Source: CADCVT01 sp036389155
Lineage (GTDB): Bacteria; Actinomycetota; Thermoleophilia; Solirubrobacterales; Solirubrobacteraceae
Direction: 5' to 3'
DNA: 64,000 nucleotides
Assembly (NCBI GenBank): GCA_036389155.1
Contig: DASVQN010000050.1
Location: 62,001-126,000, forward strand
Shown: one piece after another, positions 1 through 7,993 of the stretch
Layout: each line of letters starts with the position of its first letter
Position numbering within the stretch: position 1 is the stretch's first letter
Notes under the pieces: model-generated
Database searches by the model: none
What the model was told of the DNA's origin: nothing
What the model saw: the letters and a program-made list of their open reading frames with translations, nothing else
Program-made: the position numbers and the translations under genes

Positions 1-595
1 TGACCATCTCCGACGCGAACTCCATCCCGGTCGTGCGCAGGTCGAGCTGCGGCAGCACCTCGCGGCGCACCGCGCGCATCCCGCAGTGCGCGTCGTTGAC
101 GCCGGTGCGGAAGAAGAGGTTGAGGATGCCGGTGAGGACCGGGTTGCCGACGTAGCGGTGCAGCCACGGCATCGCGCCCGGCTGGATGTTGTCCATCCGG
201 TCGCCGATCACGAGCTCGCCGCCGTCCTCGAGCGCCTCGACGAAGCGCGGGATCTCCGCCCAGTCGTACGTGAGGTCCGCGTCGGCCATGACGATGTAGC
301 GCCCGCGGGCCACCGACAGGCCCGCGAGGTAGGCCGACCCGTACCCGCGGCGGGGCTCGGTGACGACCCGCGCGCCGGCCGCCTCGGCAAGCTCGGCGCT
401 GCGGTCCTCCGACGCGTTGTCGGCCACGACGACCTCGCCGTCGAGGTCGTGCTCGGCCAGCACCGCGAGCGCCCGCCGCACGCACGTCTCGATGTTCTCC
501 GCCTCGTTGAGGCAGGGGATCACGACCGACACGAGCGGCTCGGAGGCGGCGCCGGAGTGGGCCAGCGCGGCGGGTGTGGCCTGCGTGGTGCTCAC
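1..595 (-). CDS. Family 2 glycosyltransferase (polyprenyl-phosphate sugar transferase-like), C-terminus cut by window edge
   Basis: About 198 residues are visible, read from a GTG at 595; the rest lies beyond the left edge. The N-terminal part has the GT-A pattern of family 2: VVIPCLNEAENI, then DNASEDRS, then the metal-binding ADADLTYDW, followed by RYVGNPVLTG and DAHCGMRAV. This order, especially the CGMR motif, is typical of the dolichyl/polyprenyl-phosphate mannose or glucose synthase branch, which loads a sugar onto a membrane lipid carrier from a nucleotide sugar. The C-terminal membrane helices seen in some members would be off-window. It is transcribed away from glf, and the two genes share a symmetric divergent promoter region. 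The start is chosen because the protein begins with an ordinary unstructured leader (STTQATPAALAHSG) before the first beta strand; substrate is unknown. Confidence 0.85.
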   Translation of the reverse strand, partial: MSTTQATPAALAHSGAASEPLVSVVIPCLNEAENIETCVRRALAVLAEHDLDGEVVVADNASEDRSAELAEAAGARVVTEPRRGYGSAYLAGLSVARGRYIVMADADLTYDWAEIPRFVEALEDGGELVIGDRMDNIQPGAMPWLHRYVGNPVLTGILNLFFRTGVNDAHCGMRAVRREVLPQLDLRTTGMEFASEMV

Positions 596-650
596 AGCAG
601 AGGGAAACGGTCACTCGCGCGGGAAGTCGCGGGATCGCGCTCGGCGTTGG

Positions 651-688
651 ATGGTAGCCAGCGTCGCGGAACTCCTCGTGGCTACCCT
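651..688. promoter_or_regulatory. Symmetric divergent promoter pair between GT2 gene and glf
   Basis: GGTAGCCA at 653-660 and TGGCTACC at 679-686 form an inverted repeat with an 18-bp spacer. Each arm carries a TANNNT hexamer reading outward: TACCCT (683-688) toward glf and TACCAT (651-656, minus strand) toward the GT2 gene. The symmetry suggests paired minus-10 elements, perhaps with a common regulator. Assignment is by pattern only. Confidence 0.45.
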
Positions 689-702
689 CGTTGACCGACC
701 CG

Positions 703-1836
703 ATGGGCAACGACTTCAACACCCTCGTCGTCGGTGCGGGCTACGCGGGCTCGATCATGGCCGAGCGCCTGGCCACCGAGCTCGACCAGCGCGTGCTCGT
801 CATCGACCGCCGCGACCACGTCGCGGGCAACGCGTACGACTACCGCGACGAGCACGGCATCCTGGTCCACAAGTACGGGCCGCACATCTTCCACACGAAC
901 CACATGCCGGTGGTCGACTACCTGTCGCGGTTCACCGAGTGGCGCCCGTACGAGCACCGCGTCCTCGCCCGCGCGCGTGAGGACCTCCTGGTGCCGATGC
1001 CGATCAACCGCACGACGATCAACGCGCTCTACGGCCTGGACCTGCAGACCGACGAGGAGGTCGAGGCCTTCTACGCCGAGCGCCGCGAGCCGGTCGAGCT
1101 GATGAAGACGTCGGAGGACGCGGTCGTCGCCAAGGTCGGCCGCGAGCTCTACGAGCTCTTCTTCCGCGGCTACACGCGCAAGCAGTGGCAGCGCGACCCG
1201 AGCGAGCTGCACGCGTCGGTCTGCGCGCGGATCCCGATCCGCACGAACACCGACGACCGCTACTTCACCGACAGCTTCCAGCAGATGCCGGCCGAGGGCT
1301 ACACGCGCATGTTCGAGCGGATGCTCGACCACCCGAACATCGAGGTCCGGACGTCGACGGAGTTCGACGACGTGCGCGACGAGATCGCCTACGACCACCT
1401 CGTCTACACCGGCCCGGTGGACGCGTTCTTCGACCACCGCTTCGGCAAGCTGCCCTACCGCTCGCTGGAGTTCGAGCTGCGCAACGAGCCGACGCCCGGC
1501 GGCGGGCTGCTCCAGCCGACCGCGTCGATCAACGAGCCGAGCGTCGACGTCCCCTACACGCGCACGACCGAGTACCGCCACATGACCGGCCAGGTCGCCG
1601 AGTCGTCGAGCTACCACGTCGAGTACCCGCGGGCCGAGGGCGACCCCTACTACCCGATCCCGAACGACGAGACGAGGGCGCTCTACAAGCGCTACGAGCA
1701 GCTCGCCGAGGCCCAGCCGGACGTCACCTTCGTCGGGCGCCTCGCCCGCTACCAGTACCTGGACATGCACCAGGTCGTCGCGCAGGCGCTCACGACGTTC
1801 GACAAGCTCGCGACCCGGCTGGCCGCGGCGGCGTGA
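703..1836 (+). CDS. glf: UDP-galactopyranose mutase
   Basis: This flavoenzyme interconverts UDP-galactopyranose and UDP-galactofuranose in the cytoplasm, providing the donor for galactofuranosyltransferases. The protein (377 residues) opens with the FAD-binding LVVGAGYAGS loop, followed by the family signatures VIDRRDHVAGNAYDY and KYGPHIFHT, and later YTRKQW and the C-terminal VGRLARYQYLDM region that contacts FAD; the length matches the family (about 370-400). An in-frame TTG at 691 is an alternative start, but it sits only 2 nt behind the TACCCT hexamer, so ATG 703 is preferred. It overlaps the next GT2 gene by 4 bp (GTGA), indicating translational coupling. With GlfT1-like transferases downstream and a galE at 46.6 kb, a galactofuranose-containing polymer is likely. 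Confidence 0.96.
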   Translation: MGNDFNTLVVGAGYAGSIMAERLATELDQRVLVIDRRDHVAGNAYDYRDEHGILVHKYGPHIFHTNHMPVVDYLSRFTEWRPYEHRVLARAREDLLVPMPINRTTINALYGLDLQTDEEVEAFYAERREPVELMKTSEDAVVAKVGRELYELFFRGYTRKQWQRDPSELHASVCARIPIRTNTDDRYFTDSFQQMPAEGYTRMFERMLDHPNIEVRTSTEFDDVRDEIAYDHLVYTGPVDAFFDHRFGKLPYRSLEFELRNEPTPGGGLLQPTASINEPSVDVPYTRTTEYRHMTGQVAESSSYHVEYPRAEGDPYYPIPNDETRALYKRYEQLAEAQPDVTFVGRLARYQYLDMHQVVAQALTTFDKLATRLAAAA

Positions 1837-2825
1837 CACCGCGGGTCACGCTCCTCATACCCAACCGCAACAACGAGCCGGCCCTGGACCTGGTCCTCGA
1901 GCGGCTCGCGGAGCACACGACGTACCCGGACTTCGAGATCGTCGTCGTCGACGACGGCTCCGACGACCGGTCGCTGGAGATCCTGCGCGGCTGGCGCGAC
2001 TCCGGCCGCTTCGCGCGCTTCGTCCTGCACGAGCAGCCGCCGTCGGGCGTCGTCGTGGCGCTGAACAAGGGGCTCGAGCTGGCGAGCGGCGACGTCGTCG
2101 TGCAGCTCGACGCCGACGCGACGGTCGAGACGCCGGGCTGGCTCGAGCGGATGCTGGAGGTGCTGCTCGCCGACGAGCGCGTCGGCGTCGTCTCCCCGCG
2201 CGTCGTCTTCGACTCCGGCTACGTGCACGCCTACGGGGTGAACATCGTCGGCGCGGAGGGGCTGCACGACGGCAGCACGCGCATCACCGAGCGGGTGGGC
2301 GAGCGGACCCTGCACCAGAACGTCGAGCGCTTCCGCGAGAAGGACGTCCCGTACGGGTCCGAGCCGGTCGAGGTCGACAGCGGCATCGGCTGCTGCATGA
2401 TGTACCGCCGCGCCGACGCGCTGGTCGTCGGCGGCTACGACATGGGCTTCCAGCCCGTCTGGTTCGACGACCTCGACCTCGCGCTCTCCATCCGCCACAA
2501 GCTCTCCAAGCGCAACCTCTTCCTCCCGACGGTGCACGTCGTGCATCGCGTCGGCCTGCGCCACACGCGCGAGGACGCGCCGGCGCCGTCGGCGCGCGAG
2601 CGCATCGAGGCGCGCGTGGGGCGGATGCTCCCGGCGGGCGTGAAGCGGCGGGTCAAGGAGCGCACGGGCGCCGGCGGCGGCCCGAGCCCCGAGCACCTCG
2701 AGCGCCTGCGCCACCACTACGCCTACTGGCGCGAGAAGTGGGGCTGGGACCTGCTCAACCCCGACATGGACGAGATCCGCCGGCGGTACGCCGGGTCGGC
2801 GCTGCTGTGGAGGGACGCCGCGTGA
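1833..2825 (+). CDS. Family 2 glycosyltransferase
   Basis: The 330-residue protein has the family 2 catalytic fold: LLIPNRNN at the N-terminus, VVVDDGSDDRS for the nucleotide pocket, LDADATVETPGW as the DXD-type metal site, and a C-terminal acceptor region with GGYDMGFQPVWFDDLDLALSIR holding the expected acidic ED/DD pair. It resembles cytoplasmic enzymes that add one sugar to a lipid-linked repeat unit. The GTG start overlaps the stop of glf by 4 bp, and its own stop overlaps the next GT2 start by 4 bp, so glf and both transferases form a tightly coupled unit. The C-terminal about 90 residues (RIEARVGRMLPAGVKRR...) are basic and may lie on the membrane. The sugar donor cannot be read from sequence; UDP-Galf or dTDP-Rha are guesses from context. 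Confidence 0.85.
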   Translation: MTPRVTLLIPNRNNEPALDLVLERLAEHTTYPDFEIVVVDDGSDDRSLEILRGWRDSGRFARFVLHEQPPSGVVVALNKGLELASGDVVVQLDADATVETPGWLERMLEVLLADERVGVVSPRVVFDSGYVHAYGVNIVGAEGLHDGSTRITERVGERTLHQNVERFREKDVPYGSEPVEVDSGIGCCMMYRRADALVVGGYDMGFQPVWFDDLDLALSIRHKLSKRNLFLPTVHVVHRVGLRHTREDAPAPSARERIEARVGRMLPAGVKRRVKERTGAGGGPSPEHLERLRHHYAYWREKWGWDLLNPDMDEIRRRYAGSALLWRDAA

Positions 2826-3685
2826 GCGACGAGACCGTCTGCGCCGTCGTCGTGACCTACAACCGCAAGGAGCTGCTGCGCGAGTGCCTGCAGGCGGTGA
2901 CCGGGCAGACCCGCCCCGCCGACACGGTGCTCGTCGTCGACAACGCGTCGACCGACGGCACGCTCGACATGGTGCGCGAGGAGTTCCCGTCCGCGGAGGT
3001 GCTCGAGCTGCCGACGAACGAGGGGTCCTCCGGCGGCTTTCACGAGGGCATGAAGGCGGCGTCCGCCCGCGGCTTCGGCTGGTTGTGGGTCATGGACGAC
3101 GACACGATCCCCAACCCGGACGCCCTCGAGATCCTGCTCGACGCCCGCCGCCCGCTCGGCGAGCCGGCGCTGCTGGCCTCGAAGGTGCTGTGGACGGACG
3201 GCTCGATGCACCCGATGAACTGGCCGGGCCTGAGGGTCGACGACATGGACCGCTTCGTCGGCGGGATCGAGCAGTCGGTGCTGAAGATCCGCGCGAACAC
3301 CTTCCCCTCGCTGCTCGTCAAGCGCGAGGCGGTCGAGCGCTACGGCCCGCCGCGCAAGGGCTTCTTCATCTGGGCCGACGACATCGACTTCACCCAGCGC
3401 ATCCTCCGCTACGAGGACGGCTACATGGTCCCGCGCAGCATCGCCGTCCACAAGACGAAGACCGCGCACAAGCCGTGGGAGGGCAAGGAGCGCTTCTACT
3501 ACGCGGTGCGCAACGGGCTCTTCATCCTGCGCGGCGACACGCTGACGGCGAAGGAGAAGGTCGGCTGGTTCATCGTCCTGGGCTCGCAGCTGCAGCAGTT
3601 CTTCGCCACCGAGGGCGTGAAGTGGTGGGCGGTCAAGGTCGTCGCCCGGGGCCTGCGCGACGGCCTGGTCAAGCCGCGGCCCTAG
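2822..3685 (+). CDS. GlfT1-like family 2 glycosyltransferase, candidate galactofuranosyltransferase
   Basis: A 287-residue GT2 enzyme with VVVTYNRKELLRECLQAV, VVDNASTDGT, NEGSSGGFHEG and the metal site WVMDDDTIP, then WADDIDFTQRI in the acceptor half. This pattern, with a triple-Asp metal site and the order DNAS...GGxxxG...DDDT, matches the group that contains mycobacterial GlfT1 (Rv3782), which starts the galactan, and related rhamnosyl/galactofuranosyl transferases. Being the third gene of the glf unit (4-bp overlap with the gene before) supports a galactofuranosyl role, but this is inference. Two relatives lie at 6270-7103 and 7990-8940. Confidence 0.85.
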   Translation: MSDETVCAVVVTYNRKELLRECLQAVTGQTRPADTVLVVDNASTDGTLDMVREEFPSAEVLELPTNEGSSGGFHEGMKAASARGFGWLWVMDDDTIPNPDALEILLDARRPLGEPALLASKVLWTDGSMHPMNWPGLRVDDMDRFVGGIEQSVLKIRANTFPSLLVKREAVERYGPPRKGFFIWADDIDFTQRILRYEDGYMVPRSIAVHKTKTAHKPWEGKERFYYAVRNGLFILRGDTLTAKEKVGWFIVLGSQLQQFFATEGVKWWAVKVVARGLRDGLVKPRP

Positions 3686-3688
3686 CCG

Positions 3689-5143
3689 ATGCGCCGCACG
3701 GTGACCGGCTTCGTCGCGCTCGGCGCGGCGACCCTGCTCGCCCAGGTCATCGGGTTCTTCGTCCTCGCCGTGATCGCGCGGCGCCTCGGGCCGCAGGACG
3801 TCGGCTCCTACTCGTTCGCCCTGAACCTCATGGGCTACTTCGCGATCCCCGCGAACTTCGGCGTGACCGCGCTCGCCACGCGCGAGCTCGCGCAGAACCC
3901 CGAGCGCGTCAGGCCGCTGCTCGGCGAGATCGTCGCCCTGCAGGGCGTGCTGTGCGTGATCCCGTACGCGCTGCTCGTCGCGCTGGCGCCCGTGCTCGCG
4001 GCCGACGAGACGTCGGAGGGGCTCATCCCGATCGTCGGGCTGACGTTCACGATCGAGGCGGCGTCGCTCGTCTTCGTGCTGTTCGGCTACCAGCGCTTCA
4101 CGGTGATGGCGATGGCGCGCGCGGTGGGAGCGATCACCTTCGCGGTGCTCGCGGTGCTGTTCGTGCACGCCGGCGACACGACGCCGCTCGCGTGGATCCA
4201 CCTCGCGGGCGTGGCGGCGACGAGCGTCATCACCGGCGTCGCCGTGCTGCGGCTGAGCGGGCGCCCGGAGCTGCGGGCCGGCGCGCGGGACCTCGCGCGG
4301 CGCTTCCGCGCGGGCGTGCCGCTCGGCATCGCCGCGGTGATGATCTCCATCTACTACACCGTCGACGCGCTGCTGATCGGCTACCTGCGCAGTACCGAGG
4401 AGGTCGGGCAGTACGCGGTCGCCTACCGGATCCCGCTGGGCGTGCTCGCCTTCGCGGCGCTGTGGGGCTCGGTCCTCTTCCCGCACTTCAGCGCGCTGGC
4501 GAAGCGCTCGCGGCAGGAGGTGCGCGAGCAGATCGGCTACTTCGCGTCGCTCGCGCTCGTCGCGTCGCTGCCGATGCTCGCGGGTGCGCTCGTCGTCGGC
4601 GAGCAGCTCATCCCGGGGCTGTTCGGCGACGAGTTCCAGCGGGCGGGGACGCCGTTCATCGTGCTCATGTTCGCGGCGGCGCTGGTGCCGTTCTCGATCA
4701 ACTGGGGGACGAGCTCGGTCGCGCTGGGCGACGAGCGCCACCAGGCGATCGCGGTGTCGATCGGCGCCGTCGTGAACCTCGTCGCGAACCTGTTCGTCGT
4801 GCCCGCCTACGGGATGACGGGCGCCGCGGTCACGACCGTGTGCGCGGAGGTCGTCGTGTTCGCGTACCTGATCTGGCGGATCAAGGTCCTCGTCGGGCAC
4901 CCGCCGCTGGACCTCGGGCGGATCGCGCGGGCGGCGGGCGCGACCGCGGTCATGGTCCTCGTGCTCGTGCTCGCGGTGCCGGACTCGTGGACGGCCGGGT
5001 CGAAGGTCGCGGTCGGGCTGGTTGTGTTCGCGGCGTGCGCGGCGCCGCTGCGGCTCGTGCGCCCCGACGAGATCCGCGCGCTCTGGCGCCGCGAGCCGGA
5101 GGTCGTGGCCGACGTCGACCCGTCGGTGGAGGGCGCGCCGTGA
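3689..5143 (+). CDS. Wzx-type oligosaccharide flippase (MOP superfamily)
   Basis: A 484-residue polytopic membrane protein with about 12-14 hydrophobic segments and no extended soluble domain. The opening (TGFVALGAATLLAQVIGFFVLAVIARRLG) with the following GxYSFALNLMGYF is the standard start of polysaccharide-type flippases in the MATE/MOP superfamily, which move undecaprenyl-diphosphate-linked repeat units across the membrane. The length fits the family. ATG 3689 lies 3 nt after the stop of the GlfT1-like gene, so it belongs to the glf transcription unit. The last about 30 residues are charged and probably cytoplasmic. A second, unrelated-looking flippase is at 23078, so the window may serve two export routes. 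Confidence 0.92.
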   Translation: MRRTVTGFVALGAATLLAQVIGFFVLAVIARRLGPQDVGSYSFALNLMGYFAIPANFGVTALATRELAQNPERVRPLLGEIVALQGVLCVIPYALLVALAPVLAADETSEGLIPIVGLTFTIEAASLVFVLFGYQRFTVMAMARAVGAITFAVLAVLFVHAGDTTPLAWIHLAGVAATSVITGVAVLRLSGRPELRAGARDLARRFRAGVPLGIAAVMISIYYTVDALLIGYLRSTEEVGQYAVAYRIPLGVLAFAALWGSVLFPHFSALAKRSRQEVREQIGYFASLALVASLPMLAGALVVGEQLIPGLFGDEFQRAGTPFIVLMFAAALVPFSINWGTSSVALGDERHQAIAVSIGAVVNLVANLFVVPAYGMTGAAVTTVCAEVVVFAYLIWRIKVLVGHPPLDLGRIARAAGATAVMVLVLVLAVPDSWTAGSKVAVGLVVFAACAAPLRLVRPDEIRALWRREPEVVADVDPSVEGAP

Positions 5144-5553
5144 CGTGGTCCTTCGTCGTCGCTCCGGGCGTCGAGCCCGCCGACGGCTGCCTCGCCGCGC
5201 TCGAGGCCGCGCGGGAGGCGATGCCCGAGGGCGCGCTCTTCGCCGCGGTCGTCGCGGGCGACGAGGCGTGGCCGCGGATCCTCGACAAGGAGGACGCGAT
5301 CGAGGCGTGCCGCCACGGGCTCGTCGCGCTGCGCGCGGTCCAGCCCGGCGCGCTGCTCGTCCGCGGCGAGCCGCCGCGCAGCTTCGGCGCGACCGGCCGG
5401 CTGCTCGCCGGCGAGCGCGGCTACCTCGTCCCGGGGGCGCGGGCGACGCGGGCCGGTGATCCGCCGCGCGTCCCGCGCGTGCGCCTGCTCGCCGCGCCGT
5501 ACTGGACGCGCGAGGAGCGGCTGTGGCAGCTGTTCCGGCTGGCCACCCGCTAG
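5140..5553 (+). CDS. Hypothetical protein, 137 residues
   Basis: I do not recognise this protein. It starts with a GTG that overlaps the flippase stop (GTGA), so it is the last gene of the glf unit. The N-terminus (TWSFVVAPGVEPADGCLAALEAAREA) looks like the first beta-strand and helix of a GT2 fold, but no metal site or acceptor domain follows; it could be a remnant or small partner of a transferase. Predicted soluble, rich in Arg and Ala, with no Cys motif and no membrane segment. Its TAG stop is fused with the TAG stop of the convergent gene in the tetranucleotide CTAG at 5550-5553. Confidence 0.7.
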   Translation: MTWSFVVAPGVEPADGCLAALEAAREAMPEGALFAAVVAGDEAWPRILDKEDAIEACRHGLVALRAVQPGALLVRGEPPRSFGATGRLLAGERGYLVPGARATRAGDPPRVPRVRLLAAPYWTREERLWQLFRLATR

Positions 5554-6242
5554 CGCAGCGGCTGGCCGTCCTCGTTGCTGAGCAGCCAGTGGACGACGGC
5601 CGCGCGGGCGGAGAAGTCGAACACCGCCGCCTGCCGGGCGGTCGTCGCGCCGCGGCGCACGCCCGCGCGGTTGCGCGCGCGCAGGGCCGCCAGGGTCGCC
5701 GTCTCGACGTGCTCGCGCGAGCGGCCGTAGCGCCGGCCGAGGCTCAGCGGGCACACGAGCTTGGTCCGCATCGTCCCCAGGTACGCGCCCGAGCTTATGC
5801 CGAAGATCGCGGGCGCCGCGCGGGTGATCGCCGAGTTGTGGAAGTTGTGGGTGAACACGTGGTCGGCGAGGTGCTGCTGGGTGAGCACCTTGATCGTGCG
5901 CCGGCGCAGCTCGCGCAGCCGCGTGCGCGTCGGGCGGCGCCCGGCGAGCAGCCGGGTGGCCAGCGCCGAGACGGTCAGCCCGCGGCGACGGGCGGCGGCC
6001 GCGATCGGCGCCTCCGTCCGCAGGACGTCGTCGCGGAAGTCGTCGTAGCGCATGCCGAGCGCGTCGAGCAGGCGCTGCTGGTCGAACGGCAGCCAGCGCG
6101 CGTCGACCCAGTCCTCGTCGGGCAGCCAGTTCCACTGCGCGCCGGCCGGCGCGTCGGGGTCGGGGACGCGCGCGTCGGCACCCGCGGACGGGCACGCGGT
6201 GAGGAGCACGGCGAACGCGAGCAGGACCAGGAGCGGGCGCAC
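5550..6242 (-). CDS. Predicted lipoprotein of unknown function
   Basis: A 230-residue protein with an N-terminal hydrophobic signal ending in the lipobox-like LLTAC, so a lipid-anchored exported protein is likely. The mature part has no domain I recognise: WNWLPDEDWVDARWLPFDQQRLLDAL, then two basic helices (RRTIKVLTQQHLADHVFTHNF) and a C-terminal FSARAAVVHWLLSNEDGQ. The start is a GTG at 6242. It is 27 bp downstream of the GT2 gene on the same strand and may be cotranscribed with it. Its stop is shared with the convergent gene in CTAG. A role in cell-wall or polysaccharide display is possible but unproven. Confidence 0.75.
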   Translation of the reverse strand: MRPLLVLLAFAVLLTACPSAGADARVPDPDAPAGAQWNWLPDEDWVDARWLPFDQQRLLDALGMRYDDFRDDVLRTEAPIAAAARRRGLTVSALATRLLAGRRPTRTRLRELRRRTIKVLTQQHLADHVFTHNFHNSAITRAAPAIFGISSGAYLGTMRTKLVCPLSLGRRYGRSREHVETATLAALRARNRAGVRRGATTARQAAVFDFSARAAVVHWLLSNEDGQPLR

Positions 6243-6269
6243 GTCCTCTTGATCGGCGGTGACTCGCGG

Positions 6270-7103
6270 TCATTGAGCGCGGCGCACGCCGTCGCGCAGC
6301 CCGCGCAGGACGACCCGCGCCGACCCGCCGCCGCGCACGTACTGCAGCGACGTGAGCGCGAGCACGTACAGCAGCGACGCCTTCTCCAGCGCGCTCCACG
6401 ACCGCCCCCGCACCATGTAGAGCGTGTTGCGGGCGTGGAAGTAGAAGCGGTCGCCCGCGCTCGTGACCGCCGTGTACGGCTCGGCGGTCCGGTGCTCGAC
6501 GACGCTGTCGGTCACCAGCGCCATCCGCCCCCCGCCGCGCGTCACGCGCGCCGTGTACTCGATGTCGTCGCTCCAGATGAAGTAGCGCGCCTCGGGCAGG
6601 CCGAAGCGGTCGACCGCGGCGCGGTGCACGAGCAGCGAGACGAAGGTCGACGTGCGCAGCGGCAGCAGGCGCGCGGGCGCGGCCTCGACGAGCGGCTCGA
6701 TGCGCTCGCGCTCGAGCCCCGGGACGTTCATCGGGTGCAGTCGCCCGTCCTTCCAGACGGCGACGCTGGCGCGCAGGAGCAGCTCCGGGTCCTCCGGCCG
6801 CAGGAGGGCGGCGAGCGCGTCCGGGCGCGGGATCGTGTCGTCGTCCATCAGCCACATCCACTCCGCGCCGCCGGCGTGCGCCCGCTCGAGCCCCGCGTGG
6901 AAGCCGCCCGCGCCGCCGACGTTCTCCTCCAGCCGCAGCGTCTCGACGTCCTCCTGCGCCGCGAGCCACGCGGCGGTGCCGTCGCCACTCGCGTTGTCGA
7001 CGACGAGGATGCGGTCGGGCGGGCGCGTCTGCGTGCGGAGGGCGGCCAGGCACTGCTGCAGCAGCGCGAGCCGGTCGCGGGTGACGATGACCGCCCAGAT
7101 CAC
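6270..7103 (-). CDS. GlfT1-like family 2 glycosyltransferase
   Basis: A 277-residue GT2 enzyme closely patterned on the gene at 2822: VIVTRDRLALLQQCLAAL, VVDNASGDGT, NVGGAGGFHAGLERA, WMWLMDDDTIPRPDAL, then FIWSDDIEYTARV with the acceptor-side Asp pair. The conserved histidine of VVEHRTAEPY follows. This arrangement is that of GlfT1/rhamnosyltransferase-like enzymes that extend lipid-linked glycans in the cytoplasm. The GTG at 7103 has a TAACGT hexamer 8 nt upstream, which overlaps the hexamer of the divergent gene, so it is probably read from a leaderless transcript. Donor unknown; galactofuranose or rhamnose are the best guesses. Confidence 0.85.
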   Translation of the reverse strand: MIWAVIVTRDRLALLQQCLAALRTQTRPPDRILVVDNASGDGTAAWLAAQEDVETLRLEENVGGAGGFHAGLERAHAGGAEWMWLMDDDTIPRPDALAALLRPEDPELLLRASVAVWKDGRLHPMNVPGLERERIEPLVEAAPARLLPLRTSTFVSLLVHRAAVDRFGLPEARYFIWSDDIEYTARVTRGGGRMALVTDSVVEHRTAEPYTAVTSAGDRFYFHARNTLYMVRGRSWSALEKASLLYVLALTSLQYVRGGGSARVVLRGLRDGVRRAQ

Positions 7104-7126
7104 GCGCCGCTACGTTAGCCCGCGCC
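7104..7126. promoter_or_regulatory. 23-bp bidirectional leaderless promoter with overlapping minus-10 hexamers
   Basis: The only spacer between two divergent GTG starts contains TACGTT at 7111-7116 for the plus gene (10 nt before GTG 7127) and TAACGT, the reverse of 7112-7117, for the minus gene (8 nt before GTG 7103). The two hexamers overlap by five bases, so polymerase can presumably bind in only one direction at a time. Confidence 0.6.
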
Positions 7127-7993
7127 GTGATCTCGATCGTGATCCCCGTCAAGAACGGCGGCGACGACCTGCGTCGCTGCCTCGACGCGATCGCGGAGCA
7201 GCGCGTGGAGGACGAGGTGGAGGTGGTCGTGGTCGACTCCGGCTCGACCGACGGGAGCGACAGGCTCGCCGAGGCCGCGGGGGCCCGCGTGCACCGCATC
7301 CCGCCCGAGGAGTTCAACCACGGCGGCACGCGCAACCTCGGCGTCTCGCTCGCCCGCGGCGAGGTGCTCGTCTTCGTCTCGCAGGACGCGGTGCCGGCGA
7401 CGCCGGACTGGCTCGCGCTGCTCACCGCGCCGGTGCGCGACCCGCAGGTGGCCGGCGCCTACGGCCGCCAGGTCGCCAACGAGGACGCCAAGCCGCCCGA
7501 GCGCTTCTTCCTGGACTTCCTCTACGGCGAGCGCGCCCGCGTGCAGCGCGCCGCCTCCGCGGCCGAGCTCTCGATGGAGACGACGCTCTTCTCCAACGCC
7601 AACAGCGCGATCCGACGCGACGTCTTCGAGCGCTTCCGCTTCGTGGACGACATCAACATGAGCGAGGACCAGGAGTGGTCTCAGCGCGTCCTGCTCGCCG
7701 GGTACGCGATCGCCTACGAGCCGCGCGCGGTCGTCCGCCACTCGCACCCGTACACGCTGCGCACCGCGTTCCGCCGGTTCTACGAGAGCGGGCTCAGCTC
7801 GCGCCGCGCGTACGCGCCCGGCGGGGGCTCGCTGCTCGTCGTCGCGCGCACCGCGCTCGCGTACGCGCGCGCCGAGCTGCGCTGGCTGCGCCGCCACCGG
7901 CTCCTGCGCTGGCTGCCGTACGCGGCCCTCTACGAGGGCGCGAAGGGCGCGGGCCTCGTCGCCGGCGTCGTGCACGACAGGGCGCGGCGATGA
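7127..7993 (+). CDS. Family 2 glycosyltransferase, rhamnosyltransferase-type
   Basis: A 288-residue GT2 protein with SIVIPVKNGGDDL, VVDSGSTDGS, the diagnostic EFNHGGTRNLG and FVSQDAVPATPDWL, then GAYGRQVANEDAKPPERFF. The (F)NHGGTRN...SQDA.P motif series is typical of the dTDP-rhamnose-using subgroup of family 2 that builds O-antigen or cell-wall rhamnan. The C-terminal region has EDQEWSQRVLLAG, the acceptor-site ED, and a basic tail (ARAELRWLRRHRLLRWL). The GTG start follows TACGTT by 10 nt. It overlaps the next GT2 gene by 4 bp (ATGA). No rhamnose biosynthesis genes are in the window, so they would have to be elsewhere. Confidence 0.85.
   Translation: MISIVIPVKNGGDDLRRCLDAIAEQRVEDEVEVVVVDSGSTDGSDRLAEAAGARVHRIPPEEFNHGGTRNLGVSLARGEVLVFVSQDAVPATPDWLALLTAPVRDPQVAGAYGRQVANEDAKPPERFFLDFLYGERARVQRAASAAELSMETTLFSNANSAIRRDVFERFRFVDDINMSEDQEWSQRVLLAGYAIAYEPRAVVRHSHPYTLRTAFRRFYESGLSSRRAYAPGGGSLLVVARTALAYARAELRWLRRHRLLRWLPYAALYEGAKGAGLVAGVVHDRARR

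Noticed and set aside
2723..4900. Long minus-strand open frame of about 725 codons over the GT2 and flippase genes
   Set aside because: Its product is Arg/His/Asp-rich low complexity with no domain, the usual antisense shadow of GC-rich genes; the plus strand carries clear families.
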